DNA from: Lonicera japonica
Lineage: Eukaryota > Streptophyta > Magnoliopsida > Dipsacales > Caprifoliaceae
Assembly: GCA_021464415.1 (NCBI GenBank)
Contig: JAKCWG010000742.1
Location: 310,001-374,000, forward strand
Length of the DNA stretch: 64,000 nucleotides
Direction of reading: 5' to 3'
The notes under the pieces were generated by a model, which was not told the origin of the DNA, ran no database searches, and saw nothing but the letters and a program-made list of their open reading frames with translations. Positions 9,391 to 21,129 of the stretch are shown piece by piece (position 1 is the first letter of the stretch; each line of letters starts with the position of its first letter). The position numbers and the translations under genes were made by a program.

Positions 9391-9863
9391 TACTTTGTTG
9401 GGGTTGATAAAGGGTGGGTGTGTCCCTCATTGAAAACTGTAACAATGTATTTCTCAGAATTTACCTTCAAAACTGCAAGCTTAGCGTTACAATTCTCACC
9501 TACGCTACCCCGACGTCTTTTCCTTCCAACATCAGCAATTATTGAAGATTTTCCTTGTTTAAAGCAAACATACTCTTTTCTTCTGACCTCATTAATTTCC
9601 GAATCTCTCTTAGTAGTCCAACTTCGAACACTAAACCCACTCGCTTTAGCATAAGCATTGTAGAACGTCATAACATCATCTAATTTATCAAATTGTTGCC
9701 CTTTCTTAGGCCTCATCTCATTGGATACTTGAGGATTGTACAACAAACTAGAACCACAATTTTCATCCAAGTTCGTTTCAAGATTAGCTTCATTACATAC
9801 ATCAAAATTTGAATTTTCACAATTATCATCCAAGTTCGTCTCTAAATTAGCTTCATTTTCCAT
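9390..9863 (-). CDS. FAR1-domain protein fragment (FHY3/FAR1-related)
   Basis: 157 residues from ATG at 9863. After an acidic Asn/Glu-rich N-terminus with a duplicated segment (NEANLETNLDDNCE / NEANLETNLDENCG) comes a FAR1 DNA-binding (WRKY-GCM1-like zinc cluster) domain. It shows FYNAYAKASGFSVRSWTTKR, CF before KQGKS, RRRGSVGENCNAKLAV and a final FNEGHTHPLSTPTK with the His-x-His pair. FHY3/FAR1 factors descend from Mutator transposases and regulate light-responsive genes. The transposase and SWIM regions are missing; the frame stops where tandem repeats begin, so it is a truncated element-borne FAR1 protein. If expressed it could bind DNA without other activity, which is inference. Confidence 0.75.
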   Translation of the reverse strand: MENEANLETNLDDNCENSNFDVCNEANLETNLDENCGSSLLYNPQVSNEMRPKKGQQFDKLDDVMTFYNAYAKASGFSVRSWTTKRDSEINEVRRKEYVCFKQGKSSIIADVGRKRRRGSVGENCNAKLAVLKVNSEKYIVTVFNEGHTHPLSTPTK

Positions 9864-9991
9864 GTCTTATAATGATTGTAATGAACCTATACAAAATACA
9901 AAAAATACAACAACAAAATGTCAAGCCTTACATAAAATGGATTAAAGAAGAAATTTATTATATACACTAAAATGGGTTCAACAATTAATAA

Positions 9992-10430
9992 TACATTCTG
10001 CATTTTCCATTTTTCATTCTGCCTTACCATTTTCCATGGGAAAAATAATATATTCAACATTATTTTTTTCAATAGGAATAACAGTAGAATAACCCAAATA
10101 CATTCTGCATTCTTCATTTTCCATTCTACCTTACCATTTTCCATGGGAAAAAAATATATATTCAACATAATTTTTTTTCACTAGAATAACAGTAGAATAA
10201 CCCAAATACATTCTGCATTTTCCATTTTCCATTCTGCCTTACCATTTTCCATGGAAAAAAAAAATATATTCAACAATATTTTTTTCACTAGGAATAACAA
10301 TAGAATAACCCAAATACATTCTGCATTATTCAACAGTTACAATACCATTTTCCATGGAAAAAAAAAATTCAACAGATTCTTTTCCACTACGAATACTCAT
10401 GTCCTAACCCAAATACATTATGCATTATTT
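9992..10430 (+). repeat. Four tandem ~108-bp units
   Basis: Units start TACATTCTGCATT at 9992, 10099, 10207 and 10315 (periods 107, 108, 108) and include TTACCATTTTCCATGG and AGAATAACCCAAA. The fourth is degenerate. Short copies of the start motif continue to about 10470. Confidence 0.85.
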
Positions 10431-10492
10431 GCTAATACAAATATTCAACAGATACATTCTGCATTATTTGCCGTATTCACTGGACCGATCCT

Positions 10493-10965
10493 TGATTCGA
10501 GCCCTAGAATTTTTGGAATGAAAAATAGAGGAAAATCTTACACCGACCTTAGTTCGTGCTTGAAACGCGCTTGCGAGGGAGAGTAGAGCGGGAGAGAGCC
10601 GGAGGTGCGTCGGTGTAGGGGACGGAGGTGGGTGGAGTGGCGAGAGGTGGTCGTAGGTGGGTGGAGTGGCGAGCGGTGGGGGTGGCGAGCGGTGGAAGAA
10701 GGTGGGTGTGGTGGAGGACGGTGAGAGAGAGGGAGAGGGAGGAGTGAGGCGCAGGGGAGGAGAGGGAGAAGTGAGGTCGCAGGGGAGGAGATGGAGAAGA
10801 AACGTACTGAGAGCAACAAAATGAAAGGGAAAATTATATTTGTTTGGTCTGTGCATATAGCTTCTTGGCTTGTGGTTGGTTACAGGTATTGGTAAATTAA
10901 ATAAAGGCTCCGTGTTTTAAAGATAGGACCAATCCGTAAGGATTGGTCCGTGTCTGATAGGCTCT
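10493..10965 (-). repeat. Right terminal inverted repeat of MULE
   Basis: Reverse complement of the left TIR with small indels in the CCACC-rich part. The terminal ~60 bp differ by one base (GACACGG against GACACTG). Confidence 0.85.
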
Positions 10966-10983
10966 GTATATATATATTAATAT

Positions 10984-11595
10984 GATAGATCCTGAGTTGT
11001 ATAGTGCAGCCACTACCGACGCTAATCTAGACTCGCTCACTCAATTTAAGGTCAACTTAAAGCTGTGAAACACATTGCTTCACATAGCCTCCCAATTTGG
11101 GCAACTTAAAGCTGTGAAACACATTCTCTCTTATAATCAAGAGCTATTACTCCAGCGCAATGAAAAAGGCGAGTGTGCGCTTCACCTAGCTGCGAGGGGT
11201 GGGCACTCAGCTGTAGTGCGAGAGCTCATCAACTGCGCAAAAGAACGGCCACCTAGTCCCGGAGATATTGAAGAAGGTGGCATCAACAGGGTGGAGTGGT
11301 CAAAGGATAACATCATGAAATCTGAGAGTTATCGCAATGGCTACACGCCTTTACACGAGGCTGTGCGATCTCGTCACGTTGATATTGTTAAAATGTTAAT
11401 TGAAGAAGATCCGGAATACTCGTATACTCCCAAATACTGGAAGGAAATGCACGAGACTCCACGTACTCTACCCGGCTGCCAGAAGAGGATTCGATGAATT
11501 GGTGGAGGTGATATTACAAAATTGTAAATCACATGCTTTCAGTGGTCCAAATGGTAAAACAGCTTCACATGGGGCCATAATTTCCAACAGCAAAA
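10984..11595 (+). pseudogene. Copy B exon 1, ankyrin repeats, frameshifted
   Basis: Starts MIDPELYSAATTDANLDSL, aligned with MEPSLYNAAITGNIEVV of copy D, then hits TGA at 11066 inside a duplicated 24-bp block (CAACTTAAAGCTGTGAAACA at 11053 and again near 11101). The +1 frame then reads LLHIASQFGQLKAVKHIL, CALHLAARGGHSAVVREL and YTPLHEAVRSRHVDIVKML. A second shift near 11458 moves RRGFDELVEVILQNC to another frame. The donor is AACAGCAAAA|GTACGT. Confidence 0.8.
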
Positions 11596-12533
11596 GTACG
11601 TATTTTTGTCTTCTGTTGATTCAACATTTATTATGTGGCATATTTTCACCATATAGTATAATTACTCTCACCAGTGAGGGGGTGGAGTGTCAAAAAGAAA
11701 AGAAAAAAAAAGAATATATTTATTATTGTGCTTCAATGCTGGCCTAACACTTACTATTGTACTATAAAGTTATTAATAGTGAAGTCAATTTTTTTTTAAA
11801 TCTATGTTCTAATTCCTTCTTTTTTGTTTTTTAACAATCACCCAAAATTACATGTAATATCCTCTCTTTTTTTCTTTTTCCCTTTTTATCTGTTTTTAGA
11901 TAAGGGCTTGTTTCGATCAGCTGTGTAAATACTTTTTACCAAATTTAAGGCAAAAAATGAGCTGGGCTAGTGTATTCTTTCCTTTATGAGTAATTCGTAT
12001 TATATGGACTGGGCTGGTGTCTGTCGGCCCAGACCTAAAGCCATCTTTACGGCAAGAGTTAGAAAGCCCTCGAGACATAAAAATGTCAAAAGTTAAGTTC
12101 GAAGTAAATCTGACATCTGTCAAACTATTTAATTAGCCAGACAATACAATGTCTATCATTCGTTTCTAACATATGTTGGACTATATTCATTATACCGTCT
12201 AAAGGTATTTTTTTTTTAAGTTTATGGTGGGACGATATGATGTTATCCGTCTGGAGCTCCATTAATGGGACGATATATATATATATATATGTATATTTAT
12301 ATTGTTTATCGTATGAGATTAATGAATGTCATCTCGAAGTAGGATGATATTCATTATATCGTCTAAGCTCATTTTACATTTTATGTCGTGCAGTTTTTTC
12401 CATATTGATAGGGTAAAATTTTCTCTCTTTAATTAGACTACACTTTTACACTATGCAGGAGAGATCGCCATAAGTCCATCCCTTTCATAACCCGTCAAAC
12501 CTTATTATACTATTTTTTTTCCTTTTTATATAG

Positions 12534-13060
12534 GATCCGCAGAATTATTGTTGAACTAGAGGACTGAAATTGAGAGATTAAAAGATTGTAACAATCAAAC
12601 ACCGCTGCATTTTGTTGCACACCTTGGTTATGCCGATTTGGTTTGCCCGCTATTACTTTCAGATAAGTCTGTCGCATACCTCGAAGACTATACGGGAAAT
12701 AAAGCTATTCACATAGCAGCTAGTCAAGGTCATGTATCATTGTTGAAAGAAATTATGCCACAGTGTCCAGGTTGTTGGGACATGACGGGTTGTAATAATC
12801 AAAATATTCTGCACATTGCAGTGGAGCATCAACAGAAAAATGTGAGTGAATATATCCTAGAAGAATGTCCAATAATTGACGCTCTAATAAATCAGGAAGA
12901 TGATGATGGCAATACACCTCTTCATTTGCTTTGTATTTCCAAATATTCTCTGCCCCAACTCATATTACATCCCACGGCTGATAAGGGAGTCTCAAATTCT
13001 CGAAAAATGACGCAGTTGGATTTGGTAACTAACAATGTGGACATACCTACGGCAACAAAG
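12534..13060 (+). pseudogene. Copy B exon 2, ankyrin repeats with in-frame stop
   Basis: The acceptor TATATAG precedes GATCCGCAGAA in the phase used by copy D, but TAG follows at 12557-12559. Thereafter the frame is open: TPLHFVAHLGYADLVCPLL, KAIHIAASQGHVSLLKEIM, NILHIAVEHQQKNVSEYIL, NTPLHLLCISKYSLPQLIL. The exon ends GCAACAAAG|GTGCGT. An alternative acceptor after TAG (12559) would skip the stop. Confidence 0.8.
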
Positions 13061-14432
13061 GTGCGTGCATTAAACATCATATATACTTCATTATTATTTT
13101 TAATTTTCTTTCTTTCTTTCTTCTTTAATTTCTGTTTCATATATACATATGTTTATGTTATTGCATGTAATAATGTTAAATTATACTTCACTTTCTTTCT
13201 AATTAAGAGTCTATATTTAGCAATTCACATTTTTTAAGAATTCACTAGCATCATTATAATCAATGATTTAGAACAAAATTTATATTTACCAGAAATTTTT
13301 GTATGTTGATTATGGTCTAGAAAGAAAAGTGACCCCTTGAAGTTTATTACCTTAAACATTCAAATATTTGTACTTTACGCCAAACTAACACAATTCTATC
13401 CAAATCTGAAAATAAATAAATAAATAATTGTTGATCGATATGATACTATTTGACCTATAATTTTACTCTTTTTTTAATTTTTCCTTTTTCTTTTAAGATA
13501 TCACTTTCTGTTCTCACAACAGAGTAGCTGTATTAAACACTCGCAAAAAAAAAAAGAAGATTTTTTTATATATATATATATACCATTGATTGTGTAATGA
13601 AATTAATGCATTCAAAAAAAATGAAAAATAAAATAAAATTCGAACATACTCTTAATTAGGAATGCAAGTACGCAACAATAGCAAACAAGCATATGTCCAA
13701 GATTAATCATCTAATTGTCATCCCAAATGATAAACTCAATCTGACAACCAAACGAGCTAATATATTTTTTTTTTTGATAAATTAATCTTTAAACATACGA
13801 GTATCAATCAATATATATACCCACTTAGTAGGATAGACTACAACCAATTAATGATCGATTGAATTTGTATATATGTATATATAACATACAACATACAGAT
13901 GGACGACAAAGCCATTTGTATTACGTGGTTTTTATTTGGGTTACTTGAGCATTTAAATTCTAAATGTCCAAGTTGGCTCTGAAATCTAAACAAAGAATAT
14001 AACATGTGTCACGTTTTTGTGTGATCTAATAATATTAAAAAAAGAAAAAGAACATGTGTCATAAAAATGTACTTTTCTCTAACCAATTAGTGGAAAAACG
14101 CAAAATGTTCGTCCAAGTTTTCATAAAACAATTCAAAGTTATTTTTATTTTTATTTTATTTTTTTGGATAAGAGGGTTGTTTATATATGTTTTATATTAG
14201 CTCCGCTTTAAAGAATTTAGGTGATAATATTTATGTGCATTTTCTATATTTGAAAAAAAAAGAATTTTTAAATAGACCCACTAAAACTTGTTTCTTATTC
14301 TAATTATAAATAACTTTCAACTCACACCACTATAATTCTCAATTTCCTTTTAGCTCACCCCTCCTTATTTTTAATTGCCAAACAAAACCTTAAAACTTGG
14401 CTTTAAAATCTTTCTACCTAGCCAATCTATCA
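13061..14432 (+). other. Intron 2 of copy B before the Copia insertion
   Basis: AT-rich intronic DNA with poly-A/T runs and TA microsatellites. I see no gene or further element in it. Confidence 0.6.
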
Positions 14433-14645
14433 TGTTAGAATATACTGTATATATTATGTTTCCTATTCCTAATCTACTTTTCATATTGTATTGATTGTGT
14501 TCCCATTGTAGTTTCCTAAATTGTATCCTAGATTAGGGTTTGTCTCTAGTATATATATTATCTCTATTGTACATTCTTTATCAATTTAAGAAATACAATT
14601 CTTTTATTCTTCTTCTTCAATCTCTTTCGTTTCTATTTCGTAACA
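14433..14645 (+). repeat. 5' LTR of Copia element
   Basis: TGTTAGAATATACTG...TTTCGTAACA, 213 bp. Confidence 0.95.
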
Positions 14646-14657
14646 TGGTATCAGAGG
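14646..14657 (+). promoter_or_regulatory. Copia primer binding site
   Basis: TGGTATCAGAGG directly after the 5' LTR, tRNA-iMet type. Confidence 0.88.
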
Positions 14658-15328
14658 GATTCATCCTCCTCTAGAACCAATCTTTCACCTAATTTTCAAT
14701 CAAATCCAAATCAAAAACCCTAGCATCATCAACCCAAGCAACCAACCAATCAAAAATCATAGCTTTATCCAATTGTCGATCCACTGTTCAAAGCCATACA
14801 GAACCTCGGTTAACCCAAAAATTATACCAAAAGCTTCGTCCTTTCAATACGAACCAAACCCCGTTTAAAACACCCCATTCGGACACCTAACGCGTTCTCA
14901 CGCGCCTCGGCAAGATCCCCCAGTCGCGCCGCCCAGATCCACGCGCACCTTCCTTTTCTTGATCAATCGTCACCTCGATACAGAGCCCTAAACCACCCAT
15001 ATAATAGACCAAAATCTTTGTCTCTTCAATACGAACCAAACGCCATCAAAATCACCCCGATCGGAGTTGGCACGCTCCCACACGCGCCTATGGAACATCG
15101 CCCAGTCGCGCAGCCCAGATCCACGCGCCACTGCCCTAAAAACCCTAAACCGGTTTTTTTCTGAACCGGTTTTTACTCCCTTGACCGGTTCACCTATCTA
15201 TAACCCGGTTTTTTTCACTCTAAGACCAGTTCCCCACTAAATCAGCTGCTCCGGATCCGTTTCTGGCCTCAGATTTCTCAGAATCAGATTATTTTTTGCA
15301 GCTACTGTGTTATCCTACACGTTTCTCA

Positions 15329-18300
15329 ATGGAAAAGCATGAGTTTTCGCGTCCGATTTCTGTCGTTCTCAATGGCACCAATTATGTTCAATGGTCCCAA
15401 GCCATGACTAGTTTCCTAAAGTCTCGTAAGTGCTGGAGAATTATTACTGGAGAAGTTGTTAAGCCAATCAAGAAAACCGATGAAACTGACGATAAATTTA
15501 ATGATCGCCTTGATGATTGGGAAAGCAAAAATGGTGATATCATCACATGGGTTCGGAATACCTCTATCTCTCGTATAGGGCAGCAGATTGGTCGTTTTAC
15601 CACCGGGAAGGAAGTCTGGGATTTTCTACAATCGAGGTACACTCCAAAGGATCTCTCTCATCAATACCAGTTGCTTACTGCTTTACATTCTAAAACCCAA
15701 CAACCCGAGCAATCAATTGATGATTATTTATCCGACCTTCAAGCTATTTGGGATCTGCTAGCCCAATCCGAACCTTCCTTTTGTGAGCATGATGCAAAAA
15801 AATTTGAAACGTACCGCGATAACCAGCGTGTTATCACCCTTCTAATGGGACTTCACGATAAGTTCGAACCAGTTCTGGCTGCTCTACTCCATCGCAATCC
15901 TTTACCATCTCTTGATAATGTCACGACAGAGCTTCTCTCTGAAGAAACTCGGTTTGCCACTCGGACCCACAACTTTAATGCTGTCTTAGCCGTTCCGAGC
16001 TCGAAACCTACCAAAAACTCGTTTTCTCGAAAATGTTCGTACTGTCATGCCACCACCCATATGCTACTAAAGTGTCCAATTAGGACGTGTTTCTTTTGCA
16101 AAAAGGTGGGACCAGGTCACTTTCAAGCAGATTGTTATAAGAACCCATCCAGGAGATCCTCCTCTAGATCATCCTCTAACACCATCACTGCTGCCACCAC
16201 TGATTCTTCTGAAGTAGACATTTCTACTGCACCTGTGACTCTAGCTGATATCACAGCTCTTCTAAAACAGGTTACATCCTCTTCTGGTTCTGCTATGGCC
16301 ACCACTACAGGTATATCTTGGTTTTTTGATTCCGGCTGCTGTAATCATATGACTTCTGATCCTACTATTTTCACCTCTAAGAGTCACAATTCTCATACAC
16401 CCACCATTAAAACTGCTGATGGCTCTCAATTATCCGTTAGTCATGTTGGGACGGTTACTACTCCTAGCCTCTCTTTACCTGCTACCTTTCATATTCCAAA
16501 ATTGACTATCAACCTTATTTCTGTTGGTCAACTATGTGATCTTGGACTGACTGTTATATTTTCCTCTTCTGGTTGTCATGTGCAGGATCCTCAGACGGGA
16601 CAAATTATTGGGATAGGCCGTAAAGTTGGCCGCATGTTCGAGCTCATACACCTCCATACCTCACCCACTTCTATTGTTACATCCACACCACCTGTTACAT
16701 CCCCACCAACTGTTTCTTCATTTGAGTTGTGGCATTCCCGTTTAGGACATGTGTCTTTTGATCGTCTTCGTTCTATTGTGTCATCTGGTCAGTTAGGGTC
16801 AATAAAGTCTGAGAAATTGTCTTGTTTATCTTGTCAACTTGGAAACAACCGGCATTATGTTTTAATAAAAATGATTCTATTTCTTCAGCACCATTTGATC
16901 TTATTCACTCTGATGTTTGGGGACCCTCTCCACATTCTACCATGGGGGGGTTCAAAATATTTTGTTATCTTTTTGGATGATTATAGTCGTTTTACTTGGA
17001 TCTATCTTATGAAAATTCGTTCAGAATTACCCCAAATCTATTTTAATTTTGCTCGCATGATTCAAACTCAGTTTTCTCGTCCAATAAAAATTTTTCGAGC
17101 TGATAATGCCATGGAATACAAAGGAACCTCATTTCTTAAATTTCTCAGTGAACAAGGCACTGTTCCTCAATATTCTTGTCCCGGTACATCTCAACAAAAT
17201 GGTCGTGCTGAGCGCAAGCACAGACATATTCTTGATACTGTTCGCACACTTCTTATCTCCAGTAGTTGTCCTGAAAGGTTTTGGGGGGAAGCAGCACTTA
17301 CTGCTATTTACACTATCAATCGTATCCCTATTCCCTTTCTTCAGCATCAATCTCCATATGAGAGACTTCATGGTACCTCTCCTGATTACAATTTCTTACG
17401 AGTCTTCGGTTGTGCTTGTTTTGTGTTACTCCAGCCTCATGAACATTCTAAATTGGAACCACGTGCTCGTCTTTGTTGCTTCTTGGGGTATGGGATAGAA
17501 CATAAAGGTTATCGGTGTTGGGATCCTATTTCAAAACGCTTACGGATTTCTCGTCATGTTGTCTTTTGGGAACATAAAATGTTTTCCTCTCTATCCAAAT
17601 TTCATGTCCTTGAAGAATTCCCACTTCCGTTCTTTACTCATTCCTCTCTTGACCTTTCCACCTTTGAATTTGAGGCTCCAGTTATCACATTCCCACAAGA
17701 ACCTGAACCAGAAGTCACACCATCACCACCTCAACCTCTCCGTCCAACACCTCCTGCACCATCCTCACCTGATGTTATTTCTTCCAACGAGCTTCAACAT
17801 ACGGCACCTCCCAATGATGATGTCTCGCCTGCTGATCCTGTCATAACTCCACCACAACGACAGTCCACTCGGGTAAGAGAGCTCCCTCATCACCTTCGTG
17901 ATTACCATTGTTATTCTACCATGATATCTCACTATGAACCTTCATCCTATAAGGAAGCTAGTACTAATCCACTTTGGCAGCAAGCTATGACAGAAGAATT
18001 ACAGGCTTTAGATAAAGTGCATACCTGGGATCTTGTGACTCTTCCTCCTGGAAAATCTGCAGTTGGGTGTAAATGGGTGTATAAAATTAAGACATGATCT
18101 GACGGTTCAATTGATCGATACAAAGCTCGTCTCGTAGCCAAGGGGTTCAATCAGGAGTATGGTATAGACTATGAAGAAACTTTCGCTCCTGTGGCTCGAA
18201 TGACGTCTGTTCGCAGTCTTATTGCTATTGCTGCTGTTCGCAAATGGGACCTTTTTCAGATGGATGTCAAAAATGCCTTTCTTAATGGGGATCTGACAGA

Positions 18301-19405
18301 AGAAGTATATATGAAACCACCTCCCGGTAATTCACACCAGTCCACTCAGGTCTACAAACTTCGTCGTGCCCTATATGGACTCAAGCAAGCTCCTCGAGCT
18401 TGGTTCGCAAAATTTAGCACTACCATCACAAAGCTTGGTTATTCCTCCAGTTCGTCAGACTCAGGCCTCTTTATTCGAAAGACAGATTCTGGGACTATTC
18501 TTCTTCTCCTCTATGTGGATGATATGATAATTACTGGGGATGATATTTCTGGTATCTCAGATCTCAAACAATCTCTTAGTCAGTTTTTTGAAATGAAGGA
18601 TCTTGGTCGTCTCAACTACTTCTTAGGGCTGGAAGTCCTTTCTGATTCAACAGGCTACTATTTATCTCAGGTGAAATACACGTCTGACGTTCTGGCTCGT
18701 GCTGGTCTCACTGACTGTAAAAATGCATCTACTCCATTGGACACCAATGTTAGACTTACTCCGTTTGATGGTACTCCTCTCTCTGATGGTATTTTATACA
18801 GACAATTAGTTGGCAGTCTGGTTTATCTTACTGTTACTTGCCCGGATATTGCTTATGCTGTCCATGTTGTCAGTCAGTTTATGGCTGCTCCTCGCTCTAC
18901 TCATTTTGATGCTGTTATTCGGATTCTTCGTTATCTCAAAGGGACAGTTTTTCATGGGCTTCACTACTCCTCAAAGTCATCTCTTGTATTACGGGCTTAC
19001 TCTGATGCAGATTGGGCCGGTGACCCTACGGATCGTCGGTCTATTACTGGTTACTGTTTCTTCCTCGGGGACTCTCTTCTTACTTGGCGTAGTAAGAAAC
19101 AGTCTGTTGTTTCTCGATCAAGCACTGAGGCTGAATATCGCGCTCTTGCTGATACTTCACAAGAACTAATATGGCTTCGACGCCTCCTCGATGAATTGGG
19201 TGCTCCTCAAGACTCTGCCACTACTCTTTATTGTGACAACCGCAGTGCCATTCAAATCAGTCACAATGACGTCTTTCATGAACGAACTAAACACATTGAG
19301 ATTGATTGTCACTTTATTCACCAGCATATTCGCAATCTGTACATTTGCCTTATGCCCGTATCTTCAGATGACCAGCCTGCAGATTTCTTCACTAAAGCTC
19401 ACTAG
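15329..19405 (+). pseudogene. Copia gag-pol polyprotein, one stop and a compensated frameshift
   Basis: From MEKHEFSRPISVV: gag (WSQAMTSFLKSRKCW; zinc-knuckle-like CFFCKKVGPGHFQADC), protease (WFFDSGCCNHMT), integrase zinc region (LWHSRLGHVSFDRL) and core (IFLDDYSRF, FRADNAMEYKG, QQNGRAERKHR), reverse transcriptase (QMDVKNAFLNGDL, LLYVDDMIITGDD) and RNase H (YSDADWAGDPTDRRS, SSTEAEYRAL, CDNRSAI), ending FFTKAH. Damage: an in-frame TGA at 18095-18097, where an Arg CGA would become TGA by a C-to-T change. There is also a one-base loss near 16845-16853, compensated by an extra G in the G-run at 16944-16950. The ~35 residues between are out of frame and include the first integrase catalytic Asp region. 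The rest of the frame is open. Probably inactive in its own mobility. Confidence 0.92.
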
Positions 19406-19463
19406 CCTAGCCGTTTCCAAACATTGATTTCCAAACTCCAGCTGGTCTCTCACTTACCACCTT

Positions 19464-19478
19464 GAGTTTGAGGGGGGG
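19464..19478 (+). promoter_or_regulatory. Copia polypurine tract
   Basis: GAGTTTGAGGGGGGG directly before the 3' LTR. Confidence 0.85.
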
Positions 19479-19691
19479 TGTTAGAATATACTGTATATAT
19501 TATGTTTCCTATTCCTAATCTACTTTCCATATTGTATTGATTGTGTTCCCATTGTAGTTTCCTAAATTGTATCCTAGATTAGGGTTTGTCTCTAGTATAT
19601 ATATTCTCTCTATTGTGCATTCTTTATCAATTTAAGAAATACAATTCTTTTATTCTTCTCCTTCAATCTCTTTCGTTTCTATTTCGTAACA
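19479..19691 (+). repeat. 3' LTR of Copia element
   Basis: 213 bp. Four substitutions against the 5' LTR: T/C in CTTTTCAT, A/C in TATTATCT, A/G in TGTACATT, T/C in TTCTTCTT. Confidence 0.95.
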
Positions 19692-20320
19692 TATCCCAAG
19701 CTAAAGTCTAAACTATGCATCATCTCATTTCCACATAGAAAATCCCAAATCACAAAGGGTACACAATACATGCACACACATATATCTATACACACACGCA
19801 TATAATCTGTTAGTATATAGTAATCTAAAAATCCAAAATCACTTTTTAATAGCCATGTATAATTTTCATTTTTTTAACAACTGCACCTAAAGTGATTCGA
19901 ACACGAGATCTTCCGTTAATAGATTATCCCTCATAGGGACCTAGTGAACCACTAGGCCAACCCCATGTGGTTTGTAGAAGTTGAAGAGGCAAAATTTCAA
20001 AATAGATTACTCCAGTTCTAGGTGGGCGAAATTTCCATTTAATTATTTGAAAATAATGGATGATGATCAGAGAATCAAAGTGAGAGATGCGCATAGGGAA
20101 GTCAGTGAATCATGATTGAATCAGAGTAGTCGAAATAATCAATTTTGGGGGATTATATTTCAAAAAGTTCGAATTAAATACAGAACTCTCTTTCAATTAA
20201 AATTAAGAAGGTTGAATATGCCTTTGTAATCATATATGTGTGTGTATATATATATATATATGTATGTATATATTTATATACATGTATATCTATTTGTTGC
20301 CTATTTTCTTAAACAATGGA
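19692..20320. other. Intron 2 segment between Copia and CACTA elements
   Basis: AT-rich intron DNA with a probable SINE on the minus strand (19858-19973) and TG/TA microsatellite near 20237-20290. No gene seen. Confidence 0.6.
19858..19973 (-). mobile_element. Probable tRNA-derived SINE
   Basis: On the minus strand TTGGCCTAGTGGTTCACTAG (A-box-like TGGCCTAGTGG) is followed about 45 bp later by GTGTTCGAATC (B-box-like) and then an A-rich tail. Order and spacing fit the tRNA-related head of a plant SINE. No target duplication was identified and the body is short. Confidence 0.55.
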
Positions 20321-20334
20321 CATTACCTGATAAA

Positions 20335-20880
20335 AGGTCTTAAGAGACTGACTCTCACAGTCGCTTAAGACCTCTTCTCAGTCTCTTAAGTCTTAAGCGA
20401 CTAACTATCAGTCGCTTAAGTAATGTCGCATAAGCTTAGTGGCTGTAGTTCTTAAGCGACTGAGAAATATGGCTCCGTCGCTTAAGAAACTCTTAAGCCA
20501 CGAACTCAAACTCCGTCGCTTAAGGCTTATGCGACTAAAGGAAATAGTTTAGTCACTTAAGCTAAGCCAGCTTAAGCGACTAACAATGGCTTTGTCAGTC
20601 TCTTAAGCTGGGCCAGTTTAAGCGACTGACAATGCCTTTGTCGGTCTTTTAAGCTGGGCCATCTTAAGCGACTAACAATGCTTTGTCGGTCTCTTAAGCT
20701 GGGCTACTTAAAAGACTAACAAATACTTGTCAGTCGTTTAAGATGGCCACTTAAGAGACTAACAAAGCCTTATCAGTCGCTTAAGCTGTCCACTTAAGTG
20801 ACTGACAATTGCTATGTCAGTCGCTTAAATTGGCCACTTAAGTGACTGACAATTCCTATGTCAGTTGCTTAAGTGAAAAA
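20335..20880. repeat. Left subterminal repeat cluster of CACTA element
   Basis: More than twenty copies, in both orientations, of a motif close to CTTAAGCGACTRAC, each with the palindrome CTTAAG. Head-to-head pairs give many short hairpins. Such repeats are the usual binding region for CACTA TNPA-type proteins. Confidence 0.85.
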
Positions 20881-21129
20881 TAAACATTCCTCATATCCTA
20901 CAGGTTTAGTAAACCTGTAATTCAAATTAATTCAAACCAATTCACATCTAAACTTGCAATTCAAACCAATTCATAGCTAAAATAAGTGTTCTTACAAAAA
21001 GTCAACACAAATTCGAGTTTATGGTTCACAAACAACATACAAACATTAAATGTAATTCACTTACAACATTAAAAACTTATTCACAAAAAATACAAGTTTA
21101 ATAAAAAAAGTTACAAAAGTACAAATTAT

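Larger units (their letters stand above)
8132..10965. mobile_element. Non-autonomous Mutator-like element with long TIRs
   Basis: Ends begin AGAGCCTATCAGACAC on the left and, on the opposite strand, on the right. The inverted repeats extend about 500 bp and 470 bp, the long-TIR architecture of MULEs. The interior (about 8635-10492) holds a FAR1-domain frame on the minus strand and two tandem-repeat blocks. There is no MULE transposase catalytic domain. I could not find a convincing 9-bp target duplication: the left flank is TGATACATCT and the right is GTATATATAT. The right end lies 18 bp upstream of the copy B start codon. Confidence 0.8.
14433..19691 (+). mobile_element. Ty1/Copia LTR retrotransposon
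   Basis: 5259 bp with 213-bp LTRs that differ at four positions I can see (about 2%), a tRNA-iMet primer site, one gag-pol frame with domain order gag, protease, integrase, reverse transcriptase, RNase H, and a G-rich polypurine tract. Flanks TATCA and TATCC are a 5-bp target duplication with one mismatch. Inserted in intron 2 of copy B in the same orientation. Confidence 0.95.

Noticed and set aside
17106..17498. Second long frame inside the Copia integrase region
   Set aside because: Out-of-frame shadow of the integrase/RT coding sequence.
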